DNA from: Isotricha intestinalis
Lineage: Eukaryota; Ciliophora; Litostomatea; Vestibuliferida; Isotrichidae
Length of the DNA stretch: 47,899 bases
Assembly (NCBI GenBank): GCA_023807065.1
Contig: JAJJLU010003594.1
Span: 1 to 47,899, forward strand
Direction: 5' to 3'
Every line of letters starts with the position of its first letter. The stretch's first letter is position 1. This document shows positions 45,505-47,899 of the stretch, piece after piece. The position numbers and the translations under genes are program-made. The notes under the pieces are model-generated. The model was not told the DNA's origin. It ran no database searches and saw only the letters and a list, made by a program, of their open reading frames with translations.

Positions 45505-47899
45505 ATGTCTACTTCAATCAATATAGAAAATATTTTTGGTTTTAATCCAGATAAAATATGTTATGATATAAGTTATGAAAGAGATAAATTATGTTATGCT
45601 TCAGGAAATTTAATTATAATTAAAAGATTGTTTGATAATAAAAGTATTTTTGGTAAAGGAACAGGAAATGAAATTAAAACAATAAAATTTTTTAAAAGAG
45701 GAAAATTTATAATAACAACAGAAATTAATCTAAAAGAAAACAAATTAGTGATTGCAGTATATGATATTCAAAATGGAATTAATTTATATAAAAATATTAA
45801 TGTTAATATAAACGAATTTTGTGGAGTTAAAATAAAAAAAATTTTTTTTGATTTAAATGAAAGGTTAGATTTTATTATAACTTTATTAAATGAAAATAAT
45901 GAAATGATACTTTTTAAAGGAAGATTAGTAAAAGATTTATTAGATATTTCTTGTAATTATTTTACTTGTATTAATGGATTAGATATTTCCATTAAATATA
46001 TAAAATTTATTTTTGAATATAATTGGTTAATTTGTGCTGGGAAAGAAAAAATATTTTCTATTAGAATATCACTACATAAAGACAATCAAGAAGGAAATGG
46101 TTTTCAAATTATAAATCAACTTTCAAAAAGACCTTTCCAATTTATTCCTAAATCAATTATTATCATAAGAAATATATATAAAAATAATTATCAATTTAAT
46201 CCAGATAATGACCCAATTAAAATTTCTGTTTTATGTTCAAATGGAAGATGTTATATTTATTCTTTTGAATTAGAATTGTTAAAAGAAATTTCTTTAAATA
46301 CAATAGAAAATGATATTAATTTAAATGATGAAGAAGAAAATTATGATTATATATATAATTTTACTTATATGACATATTATGAAGGAATTATTATTTTAGG
46401 AAGTAATGATGATTTAATTTATGTTTATGATTCATTTTCATATAATAAAAAATATGTTATTAATATTACAGAATTAAATGATAATTTAATTATATCACCA
46501 TTCTCTTTTGTTTATGTAAATGAAAAAAATAATTTATTATATATAATTTTATTAAATGGGCAAACATTCTTTGGAAATCTTTCTTCAATATTATATAAAA
46601 AAAAAGGATCTTTGATATTACTTCCTTATGGCCATAAAAATAGAATAAATTCCTTAGATATTTGTTTATTTGAAAATGAAGAAAATAACATTGCTTTTTA
46701 CACAATAAGTGAAGATGGACCATTGATAAAAACTTATTATGATGGAGTTAAATTTAATAATAAAGCTTTTAATCAAGAAAAAATTAAATTTACTACTTGT
46801 AAAATAAATCCAAAATATAATAATTTACTTTTTGTTGGTGATGAAATTGGAAATTTATATATCTTTAATATTAATAATGATGATCTTTCTCTTTTGAAAA
46901 AAGAAAAAATTGCCAATTTTAAAATAGATTCAATTAATTTTAATAATACTATAAATATTGACTATATTTGTATTGGATTTGATTCTGGTACACTTATAAT
47001 TTATAATATTGATATTCAAAAATATAAATTTGATTTTCTTTTAAAAGTTTGTGATGATTTTAGACAAAATTTAATTATTAAAGATAAAATTCATTCTTTC
47101 ATTTATTTTTATCCAGAAGTTGATGATAATAGAATTTGCTATTTATCAAATGAAAACTCTGTTTCAATTGGAAATTTAAATTCAATTAATAATAATTTAA
47201 TATTAATGAATGAAGCAAATTATTCATATAACATTGATAAATTTGGTTATATTTTAGACATTAAAGTTCATCCATGTCAAAAATATTTATTCATATTATT
47301 ATCAAGTAATCAAGTTGATATTCGTGATTTAGAAGATATAAATATTAGAATTGGAGTAATTGATTTGTTTCAATATCAAAAAACTAATAAAATTAATTTT
47401 GATGTATCAGGAGATTTAATGATTTTTAGTAATAAAGATAGTTTATATATGTATCATTTAAGGAAAAATAAAATATACAAAGAAATAAGTCATATATTTG
47501 ATATTAGTTTTTGTGATATAACAAAAGATGGAAGATATATTATTTTATGTGGGAATAATGGAATTATATGTATTTTATCAAATTATGATGATATAAAATG
47601 TATAATTTATAATTATAAAGATGCAGAAATCAAATATGGAATTAAAAAAATAAAAAAAATGTTTTATTTAGATTTAAATGATGTTCTTCTTAAAGAAAGA
47701 AAAATTTCTAAAATAAAAAATGATAATGTTAAATCAGAGAATGGGCAATATCAATTAGAAGTTCAAAGACAAAATAATGAAAAATATAGAACAAGTTTAG
47801 AATCATTTAATCCTGAAAATCAAAATAAAACATTTAAACAAAAAGAACACTTTCCTTCTTATTCAAATAATATTAATTATATTTCAAATAATACTTTAC
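45505..47899 (+). CDS. WD40-repeat protein (right-arm copy, cut by window end)
   Basis: Identical to the first 798 residues of the WD40 protein at 35703-39107. It contains the whole propeller part and the beginning of the disordered tail; the reading frame is still open at the last base. No difference from the left copy was found. Whether the right copy is complete beyond the window cannot be seen. Confidence 0.8.
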   Translation, partial: MSTSINIENIFGFNPDKICYDISYERDKLCYASGNLIIIKRLFDNKSIFGKGTGNEIKTIKFFKRGKFIITTEINLKENKLVIAVYDIQNGINLYKNINVNINEFCGVKIKKIFFDLNERLDFIITLLNENNEMILFKGRLVKDLLDISCNYFTCINGLDISIKYIKFIFEYNWLICAGKEKIFSIRISLHKDNQEGNGFQIINQLSKRPFQFIPKSIIIIRNIYKNNYQFNPDNDPIKISVLCSNGRCYIYSFELELLKEISLNTIENDINLNDEEENYDYIYNFTYMTYYEGIIILGSNDDLIYVYDSFSYNKKYVINITELNDNLIISPFSFVYVNEKNNLLYIILLNGQTFFGNLSSILYKKKGSLILLPYGHKNRINSLDICLFENEENNIAFYTISEDGPLIKTYYDGVKFNNKAFNQEKIKFTTCKINPKYNNLLFVGDEIGNLYIFNINNDDLSLLKKEKIANFKIDSINFNNTINIDYICIGFDSGTLIIYNIDIQKYKFDFLLKVCDDFRQNLIIKDKIHSFIYFYPEVDDNRICYLSNENSVSIGNLNSINNNLILMNEANYSYNIDKFGYILDIKVHPCQKYLFILLSSNQVDIRDLEDINIRIGVIDLFQYQKTNKINFDVSGDLMIFSNKDSLYMYHLRKNKIYKEISHIFDISFCDITKDGRYIILCGNNGIICILSNYDDIKCIIYNYKDAEIKYGIKKIKKMFYLDLNDVLLKERKISKIKNDNVKSENGQYQLEVQRQNNEKYRTSLESFNPENQNKTFKQKEHFPSYSNNINYISNNTL

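Larger units (their letters stand above)
42384..47899 (-). repeat. Right arm of the large inverted repeat (open at window end)
   Basis: Exact reverse complement of 36713-42229 apart from one base in a homopolymer. The arm does not end within the window, so the full palindrome may be longer. It carries mirrored copies of all left-arm genes. No telomere-like repeat or vector-like sequence is present at the end. Confidence 0.97.

Noticed and set aside
1..47899. Ciliate code with TAA/TAG read as Gln
   Set aside because: TAA ends nearly every recognisable protein at its expected length, and conserved Gln positions are encoded by CAA; no reassignment is needed.
47800..47899. Telomere at the window end
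   Set aside because: The last bases are WD40 coding sequence with no C4A2/C4A4-like repeat; the start of the window also lacks one.
1..47899. CRISPR arrays, insertion sequences, tRNA or rRNA genes
   Set aside because: No regularly spaced direct repeats, transposase-like protein, cloverleaf T-arm (GTTCRANNC) in a plausible context or rRNA-like block was seen by eye; a covariance-model scan would be the decisive test.

Overview
The window is nuclear DNA from a unicellular eukaryote with an extremely AT-rich genome: intergenic stretches are almost only A and T, and coding regions are full of AAA, AAT, GAA and TTA codons with Asn/Lys/Glu runs. Genes are monocistronic, on both strands, tightly packed, and almost intronless; the three introns I can place are very short (30, 34 and 54 nt, GT...AG). 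Reading frames end at TAA and, in two cases, TGA, and no internal TAA/TAG/TGA is needed, so the standard genetic code applies. A four-EF-hand calcium-dependent protein kinase, cilia/dynein-type proteins and a B-box protein point to an alveolate, most plausibly a ciliate that kept the standard code (for example a litostome such as the rumen ciliates). This lineage call is inference.

Layout. 1-315: possible tail of an upstream gene. 316-9124: five + strand genes (zinc-ribbon/coiled-coil protein kinase, histone H2B with a visible CCAAT/TATA promoter, CDPK, an unknown protein with PDFSK motifs, a Gos1-like SNARE). 9143-20579: unknown and secreted coiled-coil proteins, an NF-YC-type histone-fold factor with a 34-nt intron, a dynein light intermediate chain with a 54-nt intron, a four-TM protein, a B-box protein and an FHA protein. 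21320-31281: SLC35F6-like transporter, UBX protein, catalytically degenerate pepsin-like membrane protein, Rab21-like GTPase, V-ATPase subunit C, EF-hand coiled-coil protein, Nop53, and a PHPT1-type phosphohistidine phosphatase. 32012-35304: a bacterial-type cellulose-synthase-like GT2 enzyme (transfer candidate), a TPM-like membrane protein and EMC8/9. 35703-47899: WD40 protein, rhomboid-like membrane protein, MUS81 and a small two-exon gene, followed by the same genes in mirror order.

The outstanding structure is a giant inverted repeat. Positions 36713-42229 and 42384-47899 are reverse complements, with only one length difference noticed (T9 versus A8), around a 154-bp loop; the right arm runs off the window. 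MUS81 and the rhomboid-like gene are present twice, and the WD40 gene is present once whole and once cut by the window end. The loop is the natural reading-frame continuation of the small left-arm gene, and an 8-nt inverted microhomology (ATTTCTTT/AAAGAAAT) sits at the turnaround. This gives the event a polarity: the left arm plus loop are original and the right arm is the folded-back copy. It may be a real palindromic macronuclear chromosome or a fold-back chimera from whole-genome amplification or assembly; sequence alone cannot decide, but the microhomology and near-zero divergence make a recent or in-vitro origin likely.

The genes are otherwise ordinary housekeeping of an endomembrane-rich, probably ciliated cell (vesicle traffic, ER quality control, V-ATPase, ribosome export, dynein, calcium signalling). 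There is no operon logic. No tRNA, rRNA, CRISPR or transposase was seen.
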